Part shown: positions 50,354-58,947 of the stretch, in pieces
How the letters are laid out: each line of letters begins with the position of its first letter
How positions within the stretch are numbered: the stretch's first letter is position 1
Source of the DNA: Peptoniphilus vaginalis
GTDB taxonomy: Bacteria; Bacillota; Clostridia; Tissierellales; Peptoniphilaceae
Direction: 5' to 3'
DNA: 64,000 bases
Assembly (NCBI RefSeq): GCF_900176605.1
Contig: NZ_FXLP01000003.1
Span: 1-64,000 of the forward strand
Made by a program: the position numbers and the translations under genes
The notes under the pieces: generated by a model
What the model saw: only the letters and a program-made list of their open reading frames with translations
Database searches by the model: none
Told to the model about the DNA's origin: nothing

Positions 50354-50836
50354 TTATCTTCTTCCAAGTTCTGCATCGAAGATATAAAGTCCAGACCAGC
50401 TTTCGTTAATTCTTTCAAGTCTTTCGATAAGTCCTCTGAAGTGATCTTCTTCTTCAACTTGTTCGTCAACATACCATTGTAGAAGTGAAGTAACTCTGTG
50501 GTCATTTTCCTTTACTGAAAGATCGTAAAGATTGTTAATTCTCTTTGTAACTTCTTTTTCGTGTTCTAATGCAGTCTTGAATGTTTCTGTAAATGTACCA
50601 AATTCAGTTTCTGGTTTATTAATACCTTCAAGATCAGGTCTTACATCAATTGCAAATAAAAATTGTCTTAATTTTTCAGCGTGTTCAAGTTCTTCTTCAG
50701 CTTGTTTGTCAAAGAAGTGAGCGAAACCGTCCATGCCCTTATCTTTAACATAGTTTGCCATAGAATAATAAATATATCCTGATTCTACTTCAAAATTGTA
50801 TTGGTCAATTAGTCCTTTTATTAATTTGCTTTCCAT
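50354..50836 (-). CDS. ftnA: non-heme ferritin
   Basis: Iron-storage protein of 160 aa forming a 24-mer shell. Ferroxidase ligands are visible: E in the first helix (NFEVESGYIYYSMANY), EEELEHAEKLRQF with E-x-x-H, and EQVEEEDHFRGL in the fourth helix. Start ATG 50836 lies 9 nt after GGAGG; the TTG two codons earlier is less likely. Single gene with terminator. Gene symbol is by family. Confidence 0.93.
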   Translation of the reverse strand: MESKLIKGLIDQYNFEVESGYIYYSMANYVKDKGMDGFAHFFDKQAEEELEHAEKLRQFLFAIDVRPDLEGINKPETEFGTFTETFKTALEHEKEVTKRINNLYDLSVKENDHRVTSLLQWYVDEQVEEEDHFRGLIERLERINESWSGLYIFDAELGRR

Positions 50837-50922
50837 AATCAAAAACCTCCCAGTTTTTTATTTTCTTTATAAGCTTATTGCTTTTAAATTTATGTTACCC
50901 CACAAATATATTTCTAAACAAT

Positions 50923-53025
50923 TTATTTTAAAATCCCTAGATTATCTATAGAACCTTTTATATTATCCTTGAATTTAAACTCAATCTTGTTTATCTCATC
51001 TAAATTCAAATTGTTGTTTTTGTTTTTAAAGTCTCTTAGTGGGATTATAAGGGTTTGAGGTACAAACCTCTTATAGTAATCATCTTCAAGATAATCAGCT
51101 TTATAGAGGTGAGATTTTGTCATTGGTATAAGCTTTTTATAATCACTAAGGCTTAGGGTCGAAGTATTCCCCCAAGTGTCTTGGATTTCTAAGTCAATAT
51201 CTCCTCCAATATCTTCAAAGTTTAAATTTTCCATATCAAATTGTAAAAATCTGCCACTTGGAATTTTTTCTGTGAACCTTAAAGCGTAATTTGAATTTTT
51301 ATTGGCATCAATAAAAACCCCTGTCGTCTTTGAATTTTTTTCTCCATATTCGTGACTGTCTTCATAAATTTTTGCCAAGTTAGAAAAGTTTATGATTCCA
51401 CCAGGGAAAGATGTTGTAGTGATGTCGTAGTCCTCTTCAAAGTCTGCTAACTTTATGAAATCCGAATCCATATATCGAGTGTAGTAATTTGTCTCTGGAA
51501 GGTCCCTATAATTATAAGGTCCTTCCTTAAAGATTTCTCTGTTGTAGGTTTTGCCAAAGACATTTTCCAAGAAGTTTAAGGTGTAAGCTGAAAGAATTTC
51601 TCTTTGTTTCTCACCATCTAATAGTTCCTTCCTGTTTAAGAAAAATCCCTCGCCTGGGTCAGAGTCAAAGTCTCCCCAAAGTTTATTGAAGTTGCCATGG
51701 TTGGCATAGCCAACATAAAGTCCAGCCTTGAACTTGTCCTTTTCACCAGAAAAAACTACATTGTCATAGAGGAGCATACCTTCGAAACCATCTACGTCAG
51801 CATCATTTGTTCCACCAATGGTAAAATAATCTACATCTTTTAAAATTAAATCCTTTCCACCTGGTTGATATTGGTTGTAGGTTGGTGCAACTGTAATTAT
51901 CCCCTTGATATCAAAGTCATACTTGTGAGTTAGCTTGCCATTGTCTGGGTGAAGTTTGAGTTCGTTAAAGTTGTAAGCAATTGCTGCTGCCTCGCCACCT
52001 CTTGAGTGACCCATTAGGGCAATATTGTCCTTGTCAAACCTATTGTAAAGGACGCTGTCCTTGACCCTATTCCTCTTAAAAATATTTTCCATATTTTCAA
52101 GTAGGAGGACTGCCCTTGCATCATTTTCATTCCCGAGTCCAAAGCTCATAAATCCATTTAGCATATTCATGTCCACAGAGACCATGGCTATCCCCCTCTT
52201 GGCTAGGTAATGACCTAGGTAGTCATAGCCAAGATAGTTTTTTGTTGTGAGTCTGTGGTTGCCATGTACAACAAATAAAACTGGAGCCTTCTTTAAGTCC
52301 TTGGGTGCATAGATTCTTCCCTTGACTTCTGTCTTGTTAAGCCCCTTTCCAAAGAACTTGTCCCTAATCTTTTTTGTATTACCCGAATAGGATACAAAGT
52401 CCCTTAGGTCTACTGGCTGGGCCTCATAATCAATGACTTCAACCTTATACCTTTCACTTTTGCCTGCAATTTTATTTTTTTCTCCATCAAACTTATAAAT
52501 TTCTCCAGAATCAAAACCTGGAAAGACCATAAAATAAATTGCAGCGCCCAAAATTATTCCACTTGGTAGTAAAAATAAAAGTGCCAACTTTTTCTTGTTC
52601 CTTGTAAAGGAAATTAAGGACTTTGAGAAAGTCACAAGAACAATAAAGGCTAGGACAATAAAAATTATTTCAAAATAATCTATGTCCACATAGTAAAGAC
52701 ACTCGTCATAAAAATACTTCAAGCCCCAAAGGAGTATGGTGTAGATGGCAAGGTTCTTTGCCCTCACCCTCTTTATAAGTAAGAAGCCAATCTTTAAAAG
52801 TTTCCAAACAACAAAATAGGCAAAATAAAATAGGACTGATAGACCTAAGAATGCCAAGCTCTTTGGAATATTAAAATCGGATATATAGTAATAAAAAAAG
52901 GTGGCTGAAAACAAAGATATTATTGCCACCATTATAAGGGCAAAGCCATTGGCCCTGCCAAAATGTCTCTTAAAAAAACTATTTATTTTATTGGATAATT
53001 TAACTAAAAAATTATTTATTTTCAT
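50923..53025 (-). CDS. large membrane protein with alpha/beta-hydrolase domain
   Basis: 700 aa. Five likely N-terminal helices (residues about 22-175) are followed by an extracytoplasmic alpha/beta-hydrolase core: VLFVVHGNHRLTT (oxyanion strand), nucleophile elbow GHSRGGEAA, and later Asp/His candidates (NDADVDGFEG, GYANHGNFNKLWGD). The last 160 residues look like a beta-sandwich (FDMENLNFEDIGGDIDLEIQD). Resembles PAF-acetylhydrolase/dienelactone-hydrolase-type proteins; the substrate is unknown, perhaps a surface lipid or polymer. Lies 29 bp after ricT, with a GGATAAG/CTTATCC hairpin in the gap and no clear ribosome site. Confidence 0.75.
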   Translation of the reverse strand: MKINNFLVKLSNKINSFFKRHFGRANGFALIMVAIISLFSATFFYYYISDFNIPKSLAFLGLSVLFYFAYFVVWKLLKIGFLLIKRVRAKNLAIYTILLWGLKYFYDECLYYVDIDYFEIIFIVLAFIVLVTFSKSLISFTRNKKKLALLFLLPSGIILGAAIYFMVFPGFDSGEIYKFDGEKNKIAGKSERYKVEVIDYEAQPVDLRDFVSYSGNTKKIRDKFFGKGLNKTEVKGRIYAPKDLKKAPVLFVVHGNHRLTTKNYLGYDYLGHYLAKRGIAMVSVDMNMLNGFMSFGLGNENDARAVLLLENMENIFKRNRVKDSVLYNRFDKDNIALMGHSRGGEAAAIAYNFNELKLHPDNGKLTHKYDFDIKGIITVAPTYNQYQPGGKDLILKDVDYFTIGGTNDADVDGFEGMLLYDNVVFSGEKDKFKAGLYVGYANHGNFNKLWGDFDSDPGEGFFLNRKELLDGEKQREILSAYTLNFLENVFGKTYNREIFKEGPYNYRDLPETNYYTRYMDSDFIKLADFEEDYDITTTSFPGGIINFSNLAKIYEDSHEYGEKNSKTTGVFIDANKNSNYALRFTEKIPSGRFLQFDMENLNFEDIGGDIDLEIQDTWGNTSTLSLSDYKKLIPMTKSHLYKADYLEDDYYKRFVPQTLIIPLRDFKNKNNNLNLDEINKIEFKFKDNIKGSIDNLGILK

Positions 53026-53054
53026 ATCAAAGGGGATAAGACCTTATCCTATCC

Positions 53055-53948
53055 CTAATCCCTCTCTAATTCTACTAATTCTCTTTCGTCGTACTCTTCA
53101 ACATTAAGTGATTTTGATCCATCTATAAAGGACTTATTAAACTCACGTGTCCTCTTGACTTCGGAAAGTTCCATATAGACAGTTTCCTTCTCTTCATCAA
53201 CTTCAAACATAACCTTTACAAGTTCTTGTATTGTGTAAGTTGATACAACTGTACCCTTTCCTCTTTCCGTCTTTACAATTTCTCCAAGTCTTGGCATCCT
53301 CTTGTTAATACACTCGTAGCCATCTTGTTCATATTTTAAGCAGCACATAAGCCTGCCACAAATTCCAGAAATTTTTGTTGGGTTGAGACTTAAGTTTTGG
53401 TCCTTTGCCATCTTAATTGAAACTGGCGAGAACTCACTTAAAAAAGTTGAACAGCAAGTTGGTCTGCCACAACATCCAAGCCCTCCAACAAATTTAGCTT
53501 CATCACGGACTCCAATTTGTCTAAGCTCTATTCTAGTCTTAAAGATTGCCGCAAGGTCCCTTACAAGGTCCCTAAAGTCAACCCTCCCATCAGCTGTGAA
53601 GTAAAACAATAATTTTGACCTGTCAAAGGTGTATTCGCAAGAAATTAATTTCATATCAAGTCCATGCTCTTCCACCTTTTGGTCGCATATTATTATCGCT
53701 TCCTTAGCCTTATTTCTATTTTCCACATTGATATTCTTGTCTTCATCACTTGCAAGGCGAAGTACAGGTTTAAGCTCTCCCTTTATGCTTTCCTCTTCCA
53801 CTTCTTTTAAAAGTTCAACTGCTCCAAACTCAAGGCCCCTCACAGTTTCAACAATTACATAATCTCCAATTTTTAAATCTATATCAATGGGATCGAAGTA
53901 ATAGATTTTTCCGGTTCTCTTGAACCTTACTCCAGCTATTTCTATCAT
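53055..53948 (-). CDS. ricT: RicT (YaaT) PSP1-domain protein of the Y-complex
   Basis: 297 aa with the PSP1 domain and the Cys-rich Fe-S region GGLGCCGRPTCCSTFLSEF and GICGRLMCCLKYEQ. With RicA and RicF it carries two [4Fe-4S] clusters and helps RNase Y process mRNAs. RicA/RicF are not nearby. Start overlaps the holB stop (ATGA) behind GGGGGAG. Same neighbourhood as Bacillus yaaT. Confidence 0.94.
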   Translation of the reverse strand: MIEIAGVRFKRTGKIYYFDPIDIDLKIGDYVIVETVRGLEFGAVELLKEVEEESIKGELKPVLRLASDEDKNINVENRNKAKEAIIICDQKVEEHGLDMKLISCEYTFDRSKLLFYFTADGRVDFRDLVRDLAAIFKTRIELRQIGVRDEAKFVGGLGCCGRPTCCSTFLSEFSPVSIKMAKDQNLSLNPTKISGICGRLMCCLKYEQDGYECINKRMPRLGEIVKTERGKGTVVSTYTIQELVKVMFEVDEEKETVYMELSEVKRTREFNKSFIDGSKSLNVEEYDERELVELERD

Positions 53949-54883
53949 CTAACTCCCCCTAAATCTATTAAAAGCTTCTCTATATTTAAATCAAAATTCA
54001 CATTTTTTTCCTTGCGTCCCAAGGCATTTATAAGTGCATCATAAGAATGGATTGCCCTATCAATTGAAAGGTCTTGGAGCTTCAAGAGGTCTAACTTGTC
54101 TAGGTTTACTACTAAGTCTTCTCTGCCAGTTTTCATATAAACTAAGTCCAGATACCAAATTATCATAAAGTTTAAAATGTCATTGAAGTCATCTTTCTTG
54201 TCCTTAAAAAACTTCATTTCATCAAAGACAAATTCTGTCTTTCTAATTATCCTGTCAGTCATATTTATTATATCTTCTCTCTTTGAGAGGAGTTCAGGAT
54301 TTTCAGAATATTTTATGGCAAGACTCACGTCTCCCTTGGAAAGCCTAGAGAAGAGTTTGGCATTCTTAGGAGAAAGCCCCCTTGAAAGCAAAAATTCTTC
54401 GAGCCTATCTTGGGTCAGGTCTTTAAATTTTAAAATCCTACATCTTGAAATAATTGTTGGAAGAATATTTCTCATATTGCTTGATATTAAAATTAAAATC
54501 AAGTAGTCCATGGGCTCTTCCAAAGTTTTTAAAAGGGCATTCTGTCCCTCAGCTGTAACCTTATCAAAGTCATCAATAATGACAATCTTGTGGCTTCCAG
54601 AAAAGGGTTTTGAAAATGAGTTTTCGATTATTTCTTCTATATCTTGTTTTTTTATTGCATCTTTTTTTTGCACCACAAAGAGGTCTGCATCTTCAAAGTC
54701 ATCAATCCCACTAAAAAATCTTATCCCTTCAGGGGCATCCCTTAGTATTGCCCTGGAAAAATTTTTGGCATGAGAAAATTTACCTATGCCCTTGCTGCCA
54801 GAAAAGAGATAGGCATGGCTATAGGACTTGTTGATGAGGTCTCCCTCTAGGCTATTTATTACGGATTTATTTTCTAAAAACAT
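53945..54883 (-). CDS. holB: DNA polymerase III delta' subunit
   Basis: 312-aa clamp-loader AAA+ protein. P-loop-like FSGSKGIGKFSHAKNF (about 28-40; GKF instead of GKT, in keeping with a non-ATPase subunit), VIIDDFDKVTAEGQNALLKTLEEP, and SRCRILKF (sensor-like SRC). No obvious zinc module cysteines between P-loop and DDFD, unlike many relatives. Start overlaps the upstream stop (TAATG). Sits between the darA pair and ricT, as in Bacillus. Confidence 0.9.
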   Translation of the reverse strand: MFLENKSVINSLEGDLINKSYSHAYLFSGSKGIGKFSHAKNFSRAILRDAPEGIRFFSGIDDFEDADLFVVQKKDAIKKQDIEEIIENSFSKPFSGSHKIVIIDDFDKVTAEGQNALLKTLEEPMDYLILILISSNMRNILPTIISRCRILKFKDLTQDRLEEFLLSRGLSPKNAKLFSRLSKGDVSLAIKYSENPELLSKREDIINMTDRIIRKTEFVFDEMKFFKDKKDDFNDILNFMIIWYLDLVYMKTGREDLVVNLDKLDLLKLQDLSIDRAIHSYDALINALGRKEKNVNFDLNIEKLLIDLGGVR

Positions 54884-55167
54884 TAAATTCTCTTTGATTC
54901 TTCCAAATCAACTACAAAAATTGTAGCACCAGAAACCTTGAAGTCCCCTTCTTCCATGTGGACATCTTCAGCTTCTGTTTCTTCTTTAAAGATTTCATAA
55001 ATCTTGTCGATTTCACTTTCCTTGCAACCTAATAGAAGGGTTGTGTTGCCAGCTTTAAAAAATCCCCCAGTTGAAGAAAGTCTTGTTACATAAATATCTT
55101 CATCTAAAAATCTATCTATAAGTGCATCAGTATATTTTTCTTGCACTATTGCAATCATCATTTTCAT
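54883..55167 (-). CDS. DarA-like PII protein, short paralog
   Basis: 94-aa protein of the cyclic-di-AMP receptor (DarA/YaaQ) family: MMIAIVQEKYTDALIDRFL, the loop STGGFFKAGNTTLLLG and C-terminal VSGATIFVVDLEESKRI. Compared with its neighbour it is about 14 residues shorter in the middle (B-loop), so ligand contacts may differ. 8 bp after the longer paralog; AGGTGATAAT before ATG 55167. Tandem duplication is likely. Confidence 0.88.
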   Translation of the reverse strand: MKMMIAIVQEKYTDALIDRFLDEDIYVTRLSSTGGFFKAGNTTLLLGCKESEIDKIYEIFKEETEAEDVHMEEGDFKVSGATIFVVDLEESKRI

Positions 55168-55175
55168 ATTATCAC

Positions 55176-55502
55176 CTAAAACCTTTTGAAATCCACTACA
55201 TCAGTTACAAAAATTGTTGCTCCCCCAACCTTAACTGTGATTGGTACTGGGATCATTGCTTGACCAGGAATGTTTACTGGTTGGATAGTCCTCTTTACTT
55301 CTCTTGTCTTAGAGTTTTCTTCAAGGATGCCCATAAACTTGTCAAGCTCTTCATCTTCTATACCTGAAAGGATAGTGACATTTCCAGCCTTTAAAAATCC
55401 ACCAGTGGAACTAATTTTAGTAACCTTAAAATTATTTTCATTGAGGCTTCTTATTAGATTTTCGCTGTCCTCATCTTGGACAATTGCGATTACAAGTTTC
55501 AC
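55176..55502 (-). CDS. darA: cyclic-di-AMP receptor DarA (YaaQ family)
   Basis: 108-aa PII-like protein of the family shown to bind c-di-AMP. LVIAIVQDEDSENLIRSL, STGGFLKAGNVTILSG, the long loop with REVKRTIQPVNIPG, and VGGATIFVTDVVDFKRF. Length matches Bacillus DarA. GTG 55502 overlaps the tmk stop with AAAGGAAG upstream. Function downstream of ligand binding is unknown in the family. Confidence 0.93.
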   Translation of the reverse strand: MKLVIAIVQDEDSENLIRSLNENNFKVTKISSTGGFLKAGNVTILSGIEDEELDKFMGILEENSKTREVKRTIQPVNIPGQAMIPVPITVKVGGATIFVTDVVDFKRF

Positions 55503-56107
55503 AAAATCTTCCTTTCTTTAAGAATCTTCATACAGTCACCGAAGACTTCTTCTATAGTCTGATTTACGTCTATAAAATAATAATTTTCTTCTTTTTCTAA
55601 ACTATTGTAGTAGTCCCTTACCTTCTTGTGGAAGTCATCTCCCTCACATTCTAACCTGTCGTAGCACGCTTGGTCCTTCCTTGTCAAAGTAGAATTGTTA
55701 GTCCTAAATATAAAGACAATGTCTGGCTTTTTGCCACCAGTTGCAAAATCATTTATTGCCTTAATGTCTTCTAACTTTTGTCCTCTTGCATGGCCTTGGT
55801 AGGCAAGAGATGATAGGACATATCTTTCGCAAAGGACAGTAACCCCTTCCTCTAGGGCAGGAATAATTTTTTCATAAGTATGTTGGGCTCTTGAAGCAGA
55901 ATAAAGTAAGGCTTCTGTCCTCATGTCCATTTCCTTTAAGTCCTTATCCAAGATTATGTCCCTAATTTTTTCTGAAATCCTAGTTCCACCTGGCTCCCTA
56001 GTCTTTATAGTTTTTATATTATTTTTTATAAGTTCATCATACACTAGGTTGCAAATTGTAGACTTGCCAGATCCGTCTGGACCCTCAAATGTTATAAAAG
56101 CGCTCAT
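55499..56107 (-). CDS. tmk: thymidylate kinase
   Basis: Phosphorylates dTMP to dTDP. 202 aa with P-loop FEGPDGSGKST at 7-17, TREPGGTRISEKIRDII (the DRX-like TMP contact), ERYVLSSLAYQG and the lid region with RTNNSTLTRKD. Start overlaps the decarboxylase stop (ATGA). Standard in this position. Confidence 0.95.
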   Translation of the reverse strand: MSAFITFEGPDGSGKSTICNLVYDELIKNNIKTIKTREPGGTRISEKIRDIILDKDLKEMDMRTEALLYSASRAQHTYEKIIPALEEGVTVLCERYVLSSLAYQGHARGQKLEDIKAINDFATGGKKPDIVFIFRTNNSTLTRKDQACYDRLECEGDDFHKKVRDYYNSLEKEENYYFIDVNQTIEEVFGDCMKILKERKIL

Positions 56108-57456
56108 TTAACTACCTCAATCTCGTCTTCTAAAAGTCCAATGACTTCTATTCCTTCTTCTAAAAATTTATCTATTTTATTAATTATTTCTTCACTTATT
56201 ACTTCTCCAAAGGACACCAAGGGGACTCCTGGTGGGTAGGCCCCAATAATTTCTTTGGAGATTCTGCCTTTTGCATCCTTATATGAAATTCTCTCTCCAG
56301 GGCTTAAGAAGGCCTCTCTTGGTAAAAGCTTCTTCTCTGGGATAGGAAAATCTTGTGGGATAATTTTTTTGTAAGCCCCAGCTTCATAGGATAAAATTGC
56401 TTCTTTAAGGCTCTCTAATTCCTTACTTGTATTAATTGGAGAAATAATTCCAAGGGCATAGTAAAGGTCTCCCATCTCAAGCCTTATGTCCTTATTTAAA
56501 ATAAAGTCCTCGACAACTTCTTCTCCTGTCATACCAGGTATCCTAAATAAAAACTTCATGGGGTCCTTGGCAATAATAGACTCATGACTTAGGTCTAGGT
56601 CATACCCTATTGCTTCTTTAAGATTTTCTATTTCTTTACATCTCTTTACTAATTCACTTCTTCCTTCCCTATCCATATAGTCTAGTCCTGCTTCAATTGA
56701 AAGCATGACCAAGTAGGATGGTGAAGTAGTGTTATAAATATTTACATACTTCAAGAGGTCCTGGTGAGTGAACCTGTCTGTCCCCCTGTGGATAAGGGCA
56801 GCTTGGGTAAGAGATGGAATCATCTTGTGGGTTGAATTTATTACAAGGTCTGCACCTGCATCAAGGGCAGAAAATTTTTTTAAGTCTGAAAAATAAAGGT
56901 GGGCACCGTGGGCCTCATCAACAATTACTGGAATATTCTTCTCGTGCAAGATTTCAATTATCTCCCTTAGTCTCAAAATTCCGCCAAAATAGTTTGGAGA
57001 AACCAAGACGCAGGCGGCAATATTGTTAGCCTCTATTTTTTCTCTAAGTTCATCTAAGTCAATGCCAAAATACATGGCACGATTTTTGTCGTAAATTGTA
57101 TTCAAATAAATTGGGTCTAAGTCATTAAGTAGAAGACCATTGTAAATAGACTTGTGAGTGTTTCTTTGGATCAAAACCTCATCCCCAGGTCTAGTTGCCA
57201 TTGACATTGCAATGTGAAGAGCTCCCGTTGACCCATTACTTGTAATAAAAGATTCCTTTGAGCCAAAGACCTTACTAATTTCTTTGTGGAGGTCCTCAAT
57301 GACTCCCGATGGATTGAGCAAGTTGTCTGTTCCATAAATTTCTGTCAAGTCTCTTTTTATATCCAAGTCAAAAAATTCTTTTCCCTTGTGACCTGGCATC
57401 CCAAAGGATATTTTATTTTTTACTTCATCTATCTTATTACTTAAAGGTCTCTTCAT
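56104..57456 (-). CDS. Orn/Lys/Arg decarboxylase family PLP enzyme (YaaO-like)
   Basis: 450 aa, short form of the family without the N-terminal wing domain. FGMPGHKGKEFFDLD, TNGSTGALHIAMSM, VDEAHGAHLYFS, and the PLP lysine in INSTHKMIPSLTQAALI. Likely an arginine or lysine decarboxylase giving polyamines; exact substrate cannot be told. Head of the yaaO-tmk-darA-holB-ricT order shared with Bacillus, although the role link is unclear. GGAGACGAG before ATG. Confidence 0.9.
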   Translation of the reverse strand: MKRPLSNKIDEVKNKISFGMPGHKGKEFFDLDIKRDLTEIYGTDNLLNPSGVIEDLHKEISKVFGSKESFITSNGSTGALHIAMSMATRPGDEVLIQRNTHKSIYNGLLLNDLDPIYLNTIYDKNRAMYFGIDLDELREKIEANNIAACVLVSPNYFGGILRLREIIEILHEKNIPVIVDEAHGAHLYFSDLKKFSALDAGADLVINSTHKMIPSLTQAALIHRGTDRFTHQDLLKYVNIYNTTSPSYLVMLSIEAGLDYMDREGRSELVKRCKEIENLKEAIGYDLDLSHESIIAKDPMKFLFRIPGMTGEEVVEDFILNKDIRLEMGDLYYALGIISPINTSKELESLKEAILSYEAGAYKKIIPQDFPIPEKKLLPREAFLSPGERISYKDAKGRISKEIIGAYPPGVPLVSFGEVISEEIINKIDKFLEEGIEVIGLLEDEIEVVK

Positions 57457-57514
57457 CTCGTCTCCTAACTTCTCTTAATTATACTATAAGTCTAAAGACT
57501 TTAAAAGTTAGGAC

Positions 57515-58495
57515 CTACTTATAAAAGTTTCCCTTTACAGAAACTTCTCCGCTAGAAAGAGTTATTTTTTCTTCTCCTGTGTCAACTATTAGATTGCCCT
57601 TTTCGTTTATGTCGTAGCCCACAGCAGAATACTTTTTGCCGTTAAGTTCAAAGGTCAAGTCCTTGCCAATGACAAGTGAGTGCGTCTTGTAGTAGTCTAT
57701 GATTTCTTGGTCGGACTTATTATAATTATTTTCATAAAAGGCATTTAAAATTGCTGAAAGAATTTCATTTCTTATTACATCAGTTCCAATGTAACCGGCA
57801 ATGTTTTTCAAGTCCTTAAAGCTATCGTCCCTTGGCTCATTTACATTTATTCCAATTCCAACAATAACAGATTTTACACTTCTTGATTCAAAATCTGCGT
57901 CAAGCTCTGATAGGATTCCGCAAATCTTTTTACCATCAATAAATAAATCATTGACCCATTTTATTTCAGCTTGCTTGCCTGTTGCTTCTTTAATTCCCTG
58001 AGCAACAGAAACTGCAGCCTTTACTGTAATTAAATCAAAGTAAGAAAAGTCAAAGAAGTCCCTTGGGTGAAGAATTATGCTAAAGTAAACTCCACTTCCC
58101 TTAGGGGATGCAAAGGACTTGCCAGTCCTTCCTCTTCCACCCTTTTGCATGTCAGAAACTATTACTGTGAAGTCCTTGACATCTGAGGAGTAAAGTCTTC
58201 TCTTGGCTTCTGTGTTTGTAGAGTCTATTTCGTCATATACAATAATGTCAATGTCCTTTAATTCTTTCCTAAGTCCCTTCCTTATTCCTTCATCAGAAAG
58301 CTTATCGTCACTTTCTATTAACTTGTAACCCAACTTTGTTTGTGATTCTATTTGAAAGCCCTCTTCCTTTAAATTATTGATGGCCTTCCAAATTGCAGTC
58401 CTTGAAATGTTCAATTTTTCTGCCAATTCTTGACCAGAAATATAGGATGCCCTATTTCTTTCTAATTCTCTTAATACTATATCCTTAGTTTTCAA
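57515..58495 (-). CDS. birA: bifunctional biotin-protein ligase / biotin repressor
   Basis: 326 aa. N-terminal winged helix (residues 15-60: SGQELAEKLNISRTAIWKAINNLKEEGF), ligase core with DEIDSTNTEAKR, the biotinyl-AMP loop KGGRGRTGKSFASPKGSGVYFSI (residue block interrupted here: GGRGRTGKSF), KWVNDLFIDGKKICGIL, and an SH3-like C-terminus. Because the HTH is present it can repress biotin genes; matching half-sites lie at bioB and bioY. TTG 58495 with AAGGTGAT upstream. Confidence 0.95.
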   Translation of the reverse strand: MKTKDIVLRELERNRASYISGQELAEKLNISRTAIWKAINNLKEEGFQIESQTKLGYKLIESDDKLSDEGIRKGLRKELKDIDIIVYDEIDSTNTEAKRRLYSSDVKDFTVIVSDMQKGGRGRTGKSFASPKGSGVYFSIILHPRDFFDFSYFDLITVKAAVSVAQGIKEATGKQAEIKWVNDLFIDGKKICGILSELDADFESRSVKSVIVGIGINVNEPRDDSFKDLKNIAGYIGTDVIRNEILSAILNAFYENNYNKSDQEIIDYYKTHSLVIGKDLTFELNGKKYSAVGYDINEKGNLIVDTGEEKITLSSGEVSVKGNFYK

Positions 58496-58510
58496 TTTAT
58501 CACCTTATTC

Positions 58511-58539
58511 TTGACATTATTAACTAACTACTGTACAAT
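58511..58539 (+). promoter_or_regulatory. tRNA-Ser / SRP RNA promoter
   Basis: TTGACA (58511-58516), 17-bp spacer, TACAAT (58534-58539), 15 bp before the tRNA 5' end. Confidence 0.85.
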
Positions 58540-58554
58540 AAGTTTCTAGGTCGT

Positions 58555-58644
58555 GGAGAGATGTCCGAGAGGTTGAAGGAGCCCGCCTGGAAAGCGAGTA
58601 TACACGAAAGTGTATCGGGGGTTCGAATCCCCCTCTCTCCGCCA
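58555..58644 (+). tRNA. tRNA-Ser (anticodon GGA)
   Basis: 90-nt class II tRNA. Acceptor GGAGAGA pairs with TCTCTCC, anticodon loop CTGGAAA (GGA), a long variable arm TATACACGAAAGTGTAT, T-loop GTTCGAATC, and encoded CCA at the end of GCCA. SRP RNA starts directly after it. Confidence 0.97.
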
Positions 58645-58914
58645 TCGCCATGCTAAGCGGGAAATTAGCGATGTCCTGTACCTGCGATTCGCTACAGCAG
58701 GGCTGAATTCCCATTAGAGGATTTTAATCTTACAGCCTGCCCCTTATAAGTGGTGTTGACGATTGGGTCCTGCGCAACAGAAACTTGTGAACCGTGTCAG
58801 ATCTTGATCGAAGCAGCACTAAGCAAGATCTTTTGTGTGCCGCAAGGGTCGCCTAATCTGAGCTAACTGTAAGGGTAACGTGTGAGGTTAACTTTCGACT
58901 TTGGGTGCATGGCT
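58645..58914 (+). ncRNA. ffs: SRP RNA, large Bacillus-type with Alu domain
   Basis: About 270 nt. The 5' CCATGCTAAGCGG and 3' GGTGCATGG ends form the Alu-side helix; CCTGTACCTGCGATTCGCT and GTGGTGTTGACGATTGGG match the Bacillus scRNA closely. The S domain has GGGTCCTGCGCAACAGAAAC, GTGTCAG and GAAGCAGCA, with the apical loop reading ATCTTGATC instead of a GGAA tetraloop. It is co-transcribed with tRNA-Ser; ends are approximate. Confidence 0.93.
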
Positions 58915-58922
58915 ACATATTT

Positions 58923-58947
58923 AGTCCCAGTGATGGGACTTTTTTTA
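58923..58947 (+). terminator. terminator after SRP RNA
   Basis: Stem AGTCCCA / TGGGACT with loop GTGA (58923-58940), then TTTTTTT. It overlaps by a few bases the end of the convergent gene. Confidence 0.92.

Noticed and set aside
50302-50505. 67-codon frame overlapping the ferritin 3' end
   Set aside because: Runs in another frame of the ferritin gene and through its terminator.
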